Positions 46,247 through 56,300 of a stretch of 64,000 nt of DNA are shown here, one piece after another. The stretch covers positions 496,001 through 560,000 of the forward strand of contig NZ_OY762656.1 of NCBI RefSeq assembly GCF_963666255.1. The letters are read 5' to 3'. The notes under the pieces were generated by a model. It did not search any database and had not been told where the DNA came from. It worked only from the letters and a program-made list of their open reading frames with translations. Position 1 is the first letter of the stretch. Each line of letters starts with the position of its first letter. Source of the DNA: an uncultured Propionivibrio sp. GTDB taxonomy: Bacteria; Pseudomonadota; Gammaproteobacteria; Burkholderiales; Rhodocyclaceae. A program made the translations under genes and the position numbers.

Positions 46247-48016
46247 TCAGGCGCGGTCGAGCGGCATTTCCTTGAGTTTGCGGTAGAGCGTCGACAGGCT
46301 GATGCCAAGCGACTCGGCCGCGCGACGTTTGCCGGTGACCGTCATGCCGAACTCGGCCAGGGTATTGCGGATCAGTTCCTTCTCTGCGACGTGCAGCGCC
46401 GCGCTCTGCACCGGCGCGGCCACGGCCTCGCGCTCGCGGATCTTGAACGGCAGGCTGTTGGTGGTGATATAGGCCGACGGCTCCATGTTGATCGCGTACT
46501 CGATGACGTTTGCAAGCTCGCGGACATTGCCTTTCCACCGGTAGGCGAGCAATACGCTTTCGGCATCGGCCGTAAATCCCTTGATCTTCTTGTTGAGCTT
46601 GGCGTTGTACTGGCGTAGCAGGTTGCCCATCAACAGGCGGACGTCGCCAGGACGGCTGCGCAGCGGCGGAATGTGCAGCGGGATGACGTTAATCCGGTAG
46701 AACAGGTCCTCGCGGAATTCGCCGCGATCGACCATGCCTTCGAGATCCTTGTTGGTCGCGGCGATCAGGCGCACGTCGACGGCGACGCTCTTGTGACCGC
46801 CGAGCTTCTCGACGGTCTTTTCCTGCAGCACGCGCAACAGCTTCGGCTGCAGGTGCAGCGGCATGTCGCCGATCTCGTCGAGAAAGATGGTGCCGCCGTT
46901 GGCCAACTGGAATTTGCCCGGCCGCCCGCCGCGCGAAGCGCCGGTAAAGCTGCCGTCTTCGTAGCCGAACAGTTCGCTTTCGATCAGCGACTCGGGCATC
47001 GCCGCACAGTTGATGGCGATGAACGGATGCTTGCTGCGCGAACTGGCGTGGTGGATGGCGCGTGCGAACAGTTCCTTGCCAGTCCCGCTCTCACCGGTGA
47101 TCAGGATGCTCGAGTCGCCGCCGGCGACACGCAGCGCTGTGTCCTTGAGGCGCAGCATGCTGGCGCTCTCGCCGACGATCTGCTCGAAGGACGTCGACAG
47201 CGCGGTGTTGGTCAGGTTGTTGATGACCCGATAGACGTCTTCCATTTTTTTGAGGACGATGATCGACCCGGCGTTCTTGTCTTCGAGCACGACCGGGCGA
47301 CCGGAAATCAGCGCATGCACCTCGAAACCGGGACGGCCGATGCGCAATTCGATGTTGCTGAACTCGCTGCCCTTGTCGATCAATGCGCCGATGCACGCCA
47401 CCGAAAAAACTTCGGTCAGGCGACGATCGATCAGTTCCGCACGCGTCGTCCGCAGCACGTCCTCCAGTACTGAATTGACATAGACGATGCGGCCGTCCTC
47501 ATCGGCGGCGACGATACCCTCGTCGATCGAGTCCATGATCGAGACGAGCTGGTTGCGCGCGACCGTGAGCTTCGTCTTGGCCTCCTGTTCGAGCAGCTTG
47601 CTGACGATCAGCTCCGACATGCGCCGGGTGAATTCGATCAGGTTGTTCTGGTTCTCGAGCAGACGCAGGCGCGACGCCTCGGTGATCGCGATCAGCCCGA
47701 TCGCGCCAAGCCGCCTTCCGTCATACTCGATCGGCACGCACAGCATCGCCTCGAGGTTGCAGTTGTCCTGGATCGAGCAGGCAGCGCATTGCTCGCTTTC
47801 CTGCTTGCCCGGCACCACCTGGGTGACGCCGGTCTTGATCACGTTGCCAATGACATAGACGTCCTTGATCTCCTTGACCTCGAGCTTGTAGTGCTTCTTG
47901 GTGTCGCCGACGAGCTGGTAATCGGCATCGGAGATAATGACGTCAATATCGAGCACGCTGGCGATCGCCTCGGATATCTGCTGCACGGCATCACGAATAT
48001 CAAACAGCCCGGCCAT
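46247..48016 (-). CDS. Sigma-54-dependent activator with Cys-rich sensory domain
   Basis: 589 residues. The N-terminal GAF-like domain (1-140) carries four cysteines at 77, 80, 86 and 93 (QCAACSIQDNC...LC). A PAS domain follows (about 155-260, MDSIDEGIVAADEDGRIVYV). The AAA+ domain has Walker A GESGTGKE at 308-315 and loop GSFTGA at 355-360; a C-terminal Fis helix-turn-helix ends it. There is no receiver domain, so control is by ligand or redox state rather than phosphorylation. It is DhaR-like in layout and sits between the ABC operon and dhaLK, both preceded by sigma-54 promoters. Confidence 0.88.
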   Translation of the reverse strand: MAGLFDIRDAVQQISEAIASVLDIDVIISDADYQLVGDTKKHYKLEVKEIKDVYVIGNVIKTGVTQVVPGKQESEQCAACSIQDNCNLEAMLCVPIEYDGRRLGAIGLIAITEASRLRLLENQNNLIEFTRRMSELIVSKLLEQEAKTKLTVARNQLVSIMDSIDEGIVAADEDGRIVYVNSVLEDVLRTTRAELIDRRLTEVFSVACIGALIDKGSEFSNIELRIGRPGFEVHALISGRPVVLEDKNAGSIIVLKKMEDVYRVINNLTNTALSTSFEQIVGESASMLRLKDTALRVAGGDSSILITGESGTGKELFARAIHHASSRSKHPFIAINCAAMPESLIESELFGYEDGSFTGASRGGRPGKFQLANGGTIFLDEIGDMPLHLQPKLLRVLQEKTVEKLGGHKSVAVDVRLIAATNKDLEGMVDRGEFREDLFYRINVIPLHIPPLRSRPGDVRLLMGNLLRQYNAKLNKKIKGFTADAESVLLAYRWKGNVRELANVIEYAINMEPSAYITTNSLPFKIREREAVAAPVQSAALHVAEKELIRNTLAEFGMTVTGKRRAAESLGISLSTLYRKLKEMPLDRA

Positions 48017-48129
48017 CGGATTTCTGCCCTGATCGAGAATGGAAAAACGGCTGCAACTATACGGCGAAAACGCCGATGACGCACGACTGCAGCCGAACGC
48101 TACGCCACTTCCGCCCGGTCAAACAGAAA

Positions 48130-48157
48130 AGGGCCCGGTCATGCGATGCCGGGCCCT
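48130..48157 (-). terminator. Terminator after dhaL
   Basis: On the minus strand a 9-bp stem AGGGCCCGG/CCGGGCCCT with a 10-base loop is followed by TTTCTGTTT. It lies 25 bp after the dhaL stop, separating dhaKL from the activator gene. Confidence 0.8.
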
Positions 48158-48181
48158 GGAAAAATGCCGTTGGCGATTGAA

Positions 48182-48814
48182 TCAGGCAGCGTAATCGGCG
48201 AAGACCTTGAAGAGCAGATGAATCGCCGTGGCGCCGGCATCCTGGTGACCGATGCCGCGCTCGCCGACGTAATGCGCGCGCCCCCGGTTGGCAATCATCG
48301 CCTTGGTCGCCTCGACGCCCTGTGCAGCCGCCGCACAGGCATCCGCCAGCGCTTCGGCCAGGGTCGCACCGCGCGCCGCCGCCGCGCTCAGCGCCTGCGC
48401 CGCGGGCGCCAGCGCATCGATCAGCGTCTTGTCGCCGACATCCGACTTGCCGAGCGTCTTGACGCCCTCGAGGCTGGCGTTGAACATCCGGGCCAACTCG
48501 GCAACACCGGCTTCGTTCTGGTTGCCGAGTTCCTTGCCGGCGCGCATGAAGATCGTCCCGAACAGTGGCCCGGAAGCACCGCCCATCGACTTGACGAGGG
48601 TCATGCCGCTCTTGCCGAGCACCATGCCGGGCGCCAGCCCGACAAGTTCCGGCAGCAGCGCCTGCAGTGCATTGCAGCCACCGGAAATACTGGTGCCGAA
48701 GTCCGCGTCGCCAAGCTTGCCATCGAGTTCGTTGAGTTCGTCGCGACGAGCGATGACGTTTGCCGCAAAGCCGGCGATGAGACACTGAAAGTCCTGGCTG
48801 GTCAGTTGTTCCAT
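48182..48814 (-). CDS. dhaL: Dihydroxyacetone kinase subunit DhaL (ADP-binding)
   Basis: 210-residue nucleotide-binding subunit of a two-component dihydroxyacetone-type kinase. The magnesium/nucleotide motif is GDADFGTSISGGCNALQALLPE near residue 33, and GASGPLFGTIFMRAG near 80 is the DhaL signature. It lies 21 bp after dhaK with an AAAGGA site. No DhaM phosphotransfer protein is visible, so the phosphate donor is unclear. Confidence 0.9.
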   Translation of the reverse strand: MEQLTSQDFQCLIAGFAANVIARRDELNELDGKLGDADFGTSISGGCNALQALLPELVGLAPGMVLGKSGMTLVKSMGGASGPLFGTIFMRAGKELGNQNEAGVAELARMFNASLEGVKTLGKSDVGDKTLIDALAPAAQALSAAAARGATLAEALADACAAAAQGVEATKAMIANRGRAHYVGERGIGHQDAGATAIHLLFKVFADYAA

Positions 48815-48835
48815 GATAGCGATCCTTTCACCCGC

Positions 48836-49834
48836 TCAGCATTGCTTGAAGGCAATGGCATCGGCCGGCGCATCGAGCAGGGCCTTGAGTTCCGGATCGA
48901 GGCGCAGGACGCTGATCGACGCCCCGGCCATTTCCAGCGCGGTCATGTACTCGCCGACGAAGGTACGGTAGATCGTCACGCCGCGCGCGGCGCAGATCTC
49001 CGCGACCTTGCGATTGACGATGTAGAGTTCCATCAAGGGCGTCGCGCCGAGCCCGTTCACCATCACGGCCACTTCGTCGCCGGCAACGAACGGAATGTCA
49101 TCAAGAATTTTATCCATCAGCGCCGTGACGATCTCGTCGGCCGGCGCGATCTTGCTGCGCGTGATCCCCGGCTCGCCGTGAATGCCCATGCCGATTTCCA
49201 TTTCATCCTCGGCCAGCGAAAAATTGGCTTTTCCGGCGATCGGCACAATACAGGGCGACAGCGCCATTCCCATCGAACGCACGTTGGCGACAGTCTTTTC
49301 CGCCACAGCCTTGACCTCGTCGAGTGAAGCTCCCTGCGCAGCCTTGGCGCCGGCGATCTTATGCACGAACACAGTGCCGGCAATACCACGGCGCCCGGTC
49401 GTATAGGTACTGTTCTTCACGGCAACGTCATCATCGACGATGACGCGCGTCACCTTGACGCCTTCGAACTCGGCCATTTCCTCGGCCATCTGCGAGTTCA
49501 TCAGGTCACCCGAATAATTCTTGATGATCATCAGGACGCCGGCGCCGCTGTCGACCGCCTTGGCCGCTTCGAGAAAGTGATCGGGGGTCGGCGACGAAAA
49601 GACGTTGCCGACGCACGCCGCATCCAGCATGCCACGGCCGATGAAGCCGGCATGCGCGGGTTCGTGCCCACTGCCGCCGCCCGACACCAGGCCGACCTTG
49701 CCGGCGATCGGCGCCTGCGCGTTGACGAGGCATTGGTAGCCTTCGAGCTTGCGGACGTATTCGGGATGGGCCATGACCATTCCGGCCAGCATTTCCTGAA
49801 CGACATTCTCGGGCGCATTGATTAATTTTTTCAT
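48836..49834 (-). CDS. dhaK: Dihydroxyacetone kinase subunit DhaK (substrate-binding)
   Basis: 332 residues. It forms a hemiaminal with the substrate through a conserved histidine, here H219 in IGMGIHGEPGI. The N-terminal glycine loop SGGGSGHEPAHAGFIGRGML and the block FKKSYSGDLMN-like NYSGDLMN are as in the family. The ATG at 49834 is chosen because MKKLINAPENVV is the family start. The actual substrate may be dihydroxyacetone or a related ketose. Confidence 0.92.
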   Translation of the reverse strand: MKKLINAPENVVQEMLAGMVMAHPEYVRKLEGYQCLVNAQAPIAGKVGLVSGGGSGHEPAHAGFIGRGMLDAACVGNVFSSPTPDHFLEAAKAVDSGAGVLMIIKNYSGDLMNSQMAEEMAEFEGVKVTRVIVDDDVAVKNSTYTTGRRGIAGTVFVHKIAGAKAAQGASLDEVKAVAEKTVANVRSMGMALSPCIVPIAGKANFSLAEDEMEIGMGIHGEPGITRSKIAPADEIVTALMDKILDDIPFVAGDEVAVMVNGLGATPLMELYIVNRKVAEICAARGVTIYRTFVGEYMTALEMAGASISVLRLDPELKALLDAPADAIAFKQC

Positions 49835-49938
49835 GGAATCCCCATTTGAAATGGCACAGACAAAACAACGATAGAAACTGCGACACGCGGCAAGGCCCTG
49901 ACACATGCATCGGCACACGTTCCGTTCGCGAAGCCTTC

Positions 49939-49954
49939 AGCATATTGCATGCCA
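49939..49954 (-). promoter_or_regulatory. Sigma-54 promoter of dhaKL
   Basis: Read on the minus strand: TGGCATGCAATATGCT, matching TGGCACGN4TTGCW at 10 of 12 fixed positions with the invariant GG-N10-GC. It predicts a start near 49928 and a leader of about 95 nt before dhaK. Confidence 0.6.
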
Positions 49955-50063
49955 AGCCACGGGGGCACATTCGCGCACCTCACCTCACCATGCAGTCCCG
50001 CTGCCGTGGGCGGCCGCAGACGGTACGCGCAGGCGGGCACCGACATCTGGCACACCGATGTCA

Positions 50064-50100
50064 TGAGAAACCGTGAGAAACAACTGAGAAATTTGAGAAA
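50064..50100. promoter_or_regulatory. Helically phased TGAGAAA array (candidate enhancer)
   Basis: TGAGAAA begins at 50064, 50074, 50085 and 50094, spaced 10, 11 and 9 bp, so each copy faces about the same side of the helix. It is 110-160 bp upstream of the dhaKL sigma-54 promoter, the usual enhancer range. The same word recurs upstream of the ABC operon. Confidence 0.55.
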
Positions 50101-50159
50101 CAGTACGCTCTCTGCCGGCGCCGGCGACACCGATAAAGAGCAAGGCTCCCCGCCACGAC

Positions 50160-52868
50160 TCACCGCTCGATCCATCTGAGCAACATCGAGAACAGGATCT
50201 CCGGACTGAACGGTTTGACGATGAAATCGTTCATTCCGGCGGCCAGGCATCGCGCCTTGTCTTCGGCAAAGGCGTTCGCCGTCATCGCCAGAATCGGGAC
50301 CGACAGACTTTCCGGCCGCCTCCGGATTTGTCGGGTCGCCTCAAGACCATCCATGAGCGGCATCTGCATATCCATCAAGATAGCGGCATACGACGACTCC
50401 CGCACCATGGCGATCGCCTGCTCGCCGTCAGCGGCAGTATCGACGCACAGGCCGACATTTTTCATCATGCAGCTGGCAATTTCGATGTTCATGGGTTCAT
50501 CATCAACCACCAGAACGCGACGCCCTTGGTGGCGCTGACGCAGGGCCGCCCCGGCGCTTTCGCCATCCGCGAGGACGGACATTGGCGCATTGGCGTCCTT
50601 GCGCAAGCGGGCCGTCAGCCAGAATGTGCTGCCGACACCGGGGACGCTTTCAGCCCCCGTATCACCGCCCATCAACTGCGCGATCCGGCGAGTAATGGTC
50701 AGCCCGAGGCCGGTACCGCCGTATTGGCGGGAGATCGATGCATCCGCCTGTTCGAAAGGCACAAACAACCGCGACATGACCTCGGGCGCGATGCCGATCC
50801 CGGGGTCCTGAACTTCGAACCGGAGCAAAGCCGCGTCGTCAGTTTCCTCGACGATCGATGCGCGCAGGGTGACGCTTCCCGCCGCCGTAAACTTGATCGC
50901 GTTGCTGACATAATTGAGCAGTGCCTGCCGCAGGCGCGTCACGTCGCCAACGAGCGGCGGAAAGCCCGGCGCAGACACTGCGTCGAGCGCCACCCCCTTG
51001 GCTTGCGCACGCACCTCCATGATCGACACGACCGTCGACATCAATGCCGCAATATCGACCGGCCCATCATCCAGCACCAGCTTTCCCGCTTCGATCTTCG
51101 ACAGATCGAGGATATCGTCAATGACATGGAGCAGGTGCGAGGCCGCCGCATCGATCTTGTCGAGGCGTTCGGCCTGTATCTGCGTCACCAACCCTTGTTT
51201 CAGGATATAGGTCATGCCGATGATGCCACTCAGTGGTGTGCGAATCTCGTGGCTCATATTCGCCAGAAATGTGCTCTTGGCCACACTGGCTGCCTCCGCT
51301 TCCGCCTTGGCCAGCGTCAGTTCGGCAGTCCGGGAAGCGATCAATTCCTCGAGATGATGACGATGCAATTCGAGTTCAGCCTCTGCCTTCTTGCGCTCGG
51401 CGATGTACATCAGGCTCGTGCGCATGCCGATGACGTTGCCATCCCTGTCGCGGCGACACTTGTCCTTGATGATCGCAGGAATCGTGGTCCCGTCCTTTCG
51501 GCGGAAATACCGCTCAAAAGTACTGTCTACCGACCGGATTTCCGCCAGCTTTTCCTTGACGGCCTGACGGGAATCCTCCGCCCCTTCGACAAAATCCCAT
51601 GCATAACGACCCAGCATTTCCTCCTCGACATACCCGAGCGTCCTCAATTCAGTCCGATTGATACGAACAATCCGGCCCTCGGCATCGAGATCGTGATAGC
51701 CCACGGGAATTTCGTTGAAGAGTTCCCGGAATTCCGCCTCGCTTTCCTGCAAGGCCTCCTCTCGCCGATTGAGTACTTCGAGCAAATGGTTGAAGCTGAA
51801 GATCAAATCACCGATCTCGTCACGACGCGTCACCGGCAAAGGCGCGATCGGCCCGGCCCCGGAAACCTGATCGGAAACTGCAAGGCTGGCCGTCATGATC
51901 GGCGCGAACAATCGCTGCAACAACCTTCGCGACAGCCATCCTGCCAACGCCCCCGCCAACACGCTGAAGATCAGCACGCCGACCAGCAGGCGGTGCTTCA
52001 TTGCCTCAATCGGCGCGAAAGCCTCTTCCACCGGCAAGGTCGCCACGGCAAACCATCCGGCCATCGGCACGCCCTTGGCGGCCGAAAGCTCAACCACACC
52101 AAGCGAGCTTTCGGCAACGCCAAAACCTTCATACCCTCGAGCATACTTGTCGTGCATCACGTTGCGCCCGAATGCGGGTGCCGGACGCATCACGCGACTG
52201 CGATCGGTGGCAGCAATGATGATGTTCTGGACCGGGTCAATCACCAGGTATCCCCCGGTCTTTCCGTAGCCGCTCTGCACGGTCCGTTCGAGAAAATTGC
52301 TGGCCGACAGATCCGTGACACCGACAAGGGCACCAATCACCTCCCCCGTGCCGTTCCGAAGCGGTATCACGATGATCAGGTTCGGCCCCCATGTCTGGCC
52401 ATCCACGGAAATCTTTCCGACCACCGGCCGAGCTTCCTTGATCGCCGTCACAACGGCCTCTCTGTCGCTGGCGCGAAGCCCCTGTTTCCCCATCGACTTC
52501 GGTGCGGATGCGATCAAGCGCCCCCTGACGTCGGTAGCGAACAAGCCGCCATTGAAGAGACTGAGTATCGCCGGGCTCTGTTCCAGTCGTGCCTGTAGCG
52601 ACGCGGGGGCCCCCAACATGAACGGCTCTATTCTGCCGTTGGCATAACGCTCCATCGATGTGATGCGGGAAACCAACTCGTCATCTATCACCTGCGCCAT
52701 CATCGTCGCGGTGGAGAGTTGCTGCTCACCCAGATGGCGCTGCATATCATCATGCAGCATCCCCTCGACATAAAATGCCATTGTCCAGATGCAGGCCACA
52801 AGAATGCCAACGGCAAACAGCGTCACCTGCGTCTTGATCGACAGTCTATCGAGAAATTTAGTGATCAC
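50160..52868 (-). CDS. Hybrid sensor histidine kinase/response regulator
   Basis: About 902 residues from GTG 52868 ([14 protein letters not shown]), chosen because it precedes the first membrane helix; an ATG at 52952 would add an unusual leader. Order: helix, periplasmic double-Cache-type sensor (about 50-280), second helix ([19 protein letters not shown]), HAMP-like linker, PAS ([20 protein letters not shown]), HisKA with H in MSHEIRTPL, HATPase ([19 protein letters not shown]) and a C-terminal receiver with phospho-Asp in [12 protein letters not shown]. No partner gene adjoins it, so its output is unknown. Confidence 0.9.
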   Translation of the reverse strand: MITKFLDRLSIKTQVTLFAVGILVACIWTMAFYVEGMLHDDMQRHLGEQQLSTATMMAQVIDDELVSRITSMERYANGRIEPFMLGAPASLQARLEQSPAILSLFNGGLFATDVRGRLIASAPKSMGKQGLRASDREAVVTAIKEARPVVGKISVDGQTWGPNLIIVIPLRNGTGEVIGALVGVTDLSASNFLERTVQSGYGKTGGYLVIDPVQNIIIAATDRSRVMRPAPAFGRNVMHDKYARGYEGFGVAESSLGVVELSAAKGVPMAGWFAVATLPVEEAFAPIEAMKHRLLVGVLIFSVLAGALAGWLSRRLLQRLFAPIMTASLAVSDQVSGAGPIAPLPVTRRDEIGDLIFSFNHLLEVLNRREEALQESEAEFRELFNEIPVGYHDLDAEGRIVRINRTELRTLGYVEEEMLGRYAWDFVEGAEDSRQAVKEKLAEIRSVDSTFERYFRRKDGTTIPAIIKDKCRRDRDGNVIGMRTSLMYIAERKKAEAELELHRHHLEELIASRTAELTLAKAEAEAASVAKSTFLANMSHEIRTPLSGIIGMTYILKQGLVTQIQAERLDKIDAAASHLLHVIDDILDLSKIEAGKLVLDDGPVDIAALMSTVVSIMEVRAQAKGVALDAVSAPGFPPLVGDVTRLRQALLNYVSNAIKFTAAGSVTLRASIVEETDDAALLRFEVQDPGIGIAPEVMSRLFVPFEQADASISRQYGGTGLGLTITRRIAQLMGGDTGAESVPGVGSTFWLTARLRKDANAPMSVLADGESAGAALRQRHQGRRVLVVDDEPMNIEIASCMMKNVGLCVDTAADGEQAIAMVRESSYAAILMDMQMPLMDGLEATRQIRRRPESLSVPILAMTANAFAEDKARCLAAGMNDFIVKPFSPEILFSMLLRWIER

Positions 52869-53338
52869 AATATCTGACCCGCCAGGATTGTCATGCCATC
52901 GGCAAGACACGGCAACATACCCGCGCCGACCGCCCCATCCAATACCCATCAATATAGCGGCTTACGGACGAAATCTCCCGTTTATTTCATACGTCGTGAT
53001 ATCGACGACCACGCTCTTTTCCAACACCCGGACAACATTCGCAAATTCGTCATTTAATCTAGACGAATAGACATTTCTGCACGAACATGCACTCTGTGGG
53101 GAAGGGCGCTCCTGATACCCCGCCGGATTGCGTTGCCCGCTACGCCGGAACAACCACAAGGCGCTCCTTATGGCGAGACGTTATTCATTTGGCAAAACGA
53201 GCAACACCACAGACGACCGGTGCCGGGGCAATCCGAACGGCGACGACCTGACGCAGCGCAACGCGTTGATGTCCGCAGCTTGCGGCGATGGCCATGTGAC
53301 GGGATCCGCCACATGGCACTGCCTTCTGCGGAATTCGG
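52869..53338. other. Gene-free interval between hybrid kinase and giant gene
   Basis: No supported coding sequence: the short frames here have no ribosome site or recognisable product. Two imperfect copies of GGCGCTCCT occur near 53107 and 53160. The kinase promoter should lie in the left half; the right half is the giant gene's 3' flank, without an obvious hairpin terminator. Confidence 0.4.
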
Positions 53339-56300
53339 TCAGCCAGTCTTGGTTCCCGGCGTGACAATCGTCAGATTGGCGGCACTCAGCGTCGCCCCCT
53401 GATCCGGGACGAGCGGCACCGCTGCGGTTTGCTGGGTCGGCGCTGCCAGAGGCTGCCCATCGGCATTAAGCTGTTTCAGGACATCGACCGCTGCGCTGAC
53501 CTGGACACCGATCCCCGCCAGTGCAGAGCCCGCTGCAGAGATCGGCGAAGATGGCACCGTGCCTGACGCTCCCGATGCAGTCGCCGCGTATGTCGCCATC
53601 GCCTGGACCAGGCCGCCCACCTGCGTTTGCAAGGGTGTGCGCGAGGGATCGGCCTCGGCCACGAACCAAACGTCGGCCATCTGGTGAACGCTGCCATCGC
53701 TCGTCTGGTAACTGGACCTCAGCCCAATCAGATTGCCGTTGTCCATTTCGCTCGTCGCCGTCGCGCCCAGATCGAGCCGGGTGATGCCAAGCGAATCGAG
53801 GGTACGCAATTCACCGGTCTCGGTGACGCCATCCGAATTGGCGTCGATCCATACCTGAAGATCGGCAAACTCTTGGTCGGCACTGGAGATCGCTCCGTCT
53901 CCGTTGGTATCCATGCTGCTCAGCGCAACATATCCGTCCGCCGCACGCTCGCCATTCGCCAGCACTGTCGAACTGCCGAACAGTTCGGAACCATCATTGA
54001 TCACGCCGTCATGATTGCGATCAAGCACCAGGAACCCGTCGCCTCCGGACACCCAGCCGGTCTGGACGGTTTTCCCGCTGTCCCAGAGATCGAATTCGGT
54101 GCCGGCGGAATAACTCCGGGTCGAGATGCCATCGCCGTTGAGGTCGAGAATGATCGGCGTTCCGGTCGTCAGATTCGACCCATTATCGCCAAAAGCCTGT
54201 ATCTGCTCCGTACTAAGCGCACACACTTGTGCGCTCGTAATCGCCGCAACCTGCGCGCTGGTGAAACCATTGTGGAGCTGTTCAGTCGTCAGCGCGGCAA
54301 TCTGGCTGGTCGTCAGCGCCGCAACATCGACCGTTTCGAGCGCGGCAATCTGGTCCGTTCTCAGCGCTAGCACCTGCGCCGTCGTCAGCGCCTGGATCTG
54401 GGAGGTCGTCAAGGCCACGACCTGATCGGTATTCAACCCGTTCTGGATCTGATCAATCGTGAGCGCCCCAATCTGGCTGGCGCTCAATGCGTCCACATCG
54501 CGCGTTTCAATCGCGCCGATCTGTGCCGTCGTCATCGCCACGAGTTGGGCGGTCGTGAACGCCTGGATCTGGTTTGAACCGAAAGCTACAACCTGATCCG
54601 TTGTCAGTGACGCCACCTGATCAACGTTCAGGCCTTTCTGCACCTGCGCCGTCGTCAGGGCCGCCACCTGCTCCGTCGTCAGCGACGCGACCTGATCCAC
54701 CGTCAGTCCGTTGCGGATCTGCGCCGTCGTCAGTGCCGCGATTTGATCCGTCTTCAAGGCCACGAGGTCGGCCGTTTCCAGCACCCCGATCTGCGCCGTG
54801 CCAAGCGCGACCAGTTGGTTCGTCGCGAAGGCCGCCACCTGCTCTGCCGTCAACGCCACCAGTTGGTCCGCCGTCAGACCCTTCTGGATCTGGCTGGTCG
54901 TCAGCGCCGCAATCTGGTCGGTCCGCAGTGTCGCCACGTCGCCCGCTTCCAGTACCGACACCTGCTGCGTCGTCAGGGCCGCAATCTGGTCCGTCGTCAT
55001 TGCATCGACCTGATCGCTCGTCAGCGCGATCACCTGATCAACGTTCAGGCCTTTCTGCACCTGCGCCGTCGTCAGGGCCGCAATCTGCTCCGTCGTCAAC
55101 GACGCGACCTGATCCACCGTCAGTCCGTTGCGGATCTGCGCCGTCGTCAACGCGGCCACTTGATCCGTTCTCAGCGCCACGAGGTCGGCCGTTTCCAGCA
55201 CCCCGATCTGCGCCGTACCAAGCGCGACCAGTTGGTTCGTCGCGAAGGCCGCCACCTGCTCTGCCGTCAACGCCACCAGTTGGTCCGCCGTCAGACCCTT
55301 CTGGATCTGGCTGGTCGTCAGCGCCGCAATCTGGTCGGTCCGCAGTGTCGCCACGTCGCCCGCTTCCAGTACCGACACCTGCTGCGTCGTCAGGGCCGCA
55401 ATCTGGTCCGTCGTCATTGCATCGACCTGATCGCTCGTCAGCGCGATCACCTGATCAACGTTCAGGCCTTTCTGCACCTGCGCCGTCGTCAGGGCCGCAA
55501 TCTGCTCCGTCGTCAACGACGCGACCTGATCCACCGTCAGTCCGTTGCGGATCTGCGCCGTCGTCAACGCGGCCACTTGATCCGTTCTCAGCGCCACGAG
55601 GTCGGCCGTTTCCAGCACCCCGATCTGCGCCGTACCAAGCGCGACCAGTTGGTTCGTCGCGAAGGCCGCCAGCTGCTCTGCCGTCAGCGCCACCAGTTGG
55701 TCCGCCGTCAGACCCTTCTGGATCTGGCTGGTCGTCAGCGCCGCAATCTGGTCGGTCCGCAGTGTCGCCACGTCGCCCGCTTCCAGTACCGACACCTGCT
55801 GCGTCGTCAGGGCCGCAATCTGGTCCGTCGTCATTGCATCGACCTGATCGCTCGTCAGCGCGATCACCTGATCAACGTTCAGGCCTTTCTGCACCTGCGC
55901 CGTCGTCAGGGCCGCCACCTGCTCCGTCGTCAACGACGCGACCTGATCCACCGTCAGTCCGTTGCGGATCTGCGCGGTTGTCAACGCGGCCACTTGATCC
56001 GTTCTCAGCGCCACGAGGTCGGCCGTTTCCAGCACCCCGATCTGCGCCGTACCAAGCGCGACCAGTTGGTTCGTCGCGAAGGCCGCCAGCTGCTCTGCCG
56101 TCAGCGCCACCAGTTGGTCCGCCGTCAGACCCTTCTGGATCTGGCTGGTCGTCAGCGCCGCAATCTGGTCGGTCCGCAGTGTCGCCACGTCGCCCGCTTC
56201 CAGTACCGACACCTGCTGCGTCGTCAGGGCCGCAATCTGGTCCGTCGTCATTGCATCGACCTGATCACTCGTCAGCGCGATCACCTGATCAACGTTCAGG

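Larger units (their letters stand above)
49835..50159. other. dhaK upstream region (gene-free)
   Basis: No coding sequence recognised. It holds the sigma-54 promoter (49939-49954) and the four-copy TGAGAAA array (50064-50100). The 3' end of the hybrid kinase gene begins at 50160. Confidence 0.6.

Noticed and set aside
50328-52598. Plus-strand open frame of 756 codons
   Set aside because: Antisense to the hybrid kinase, whose domains are all in order on the minus strand.
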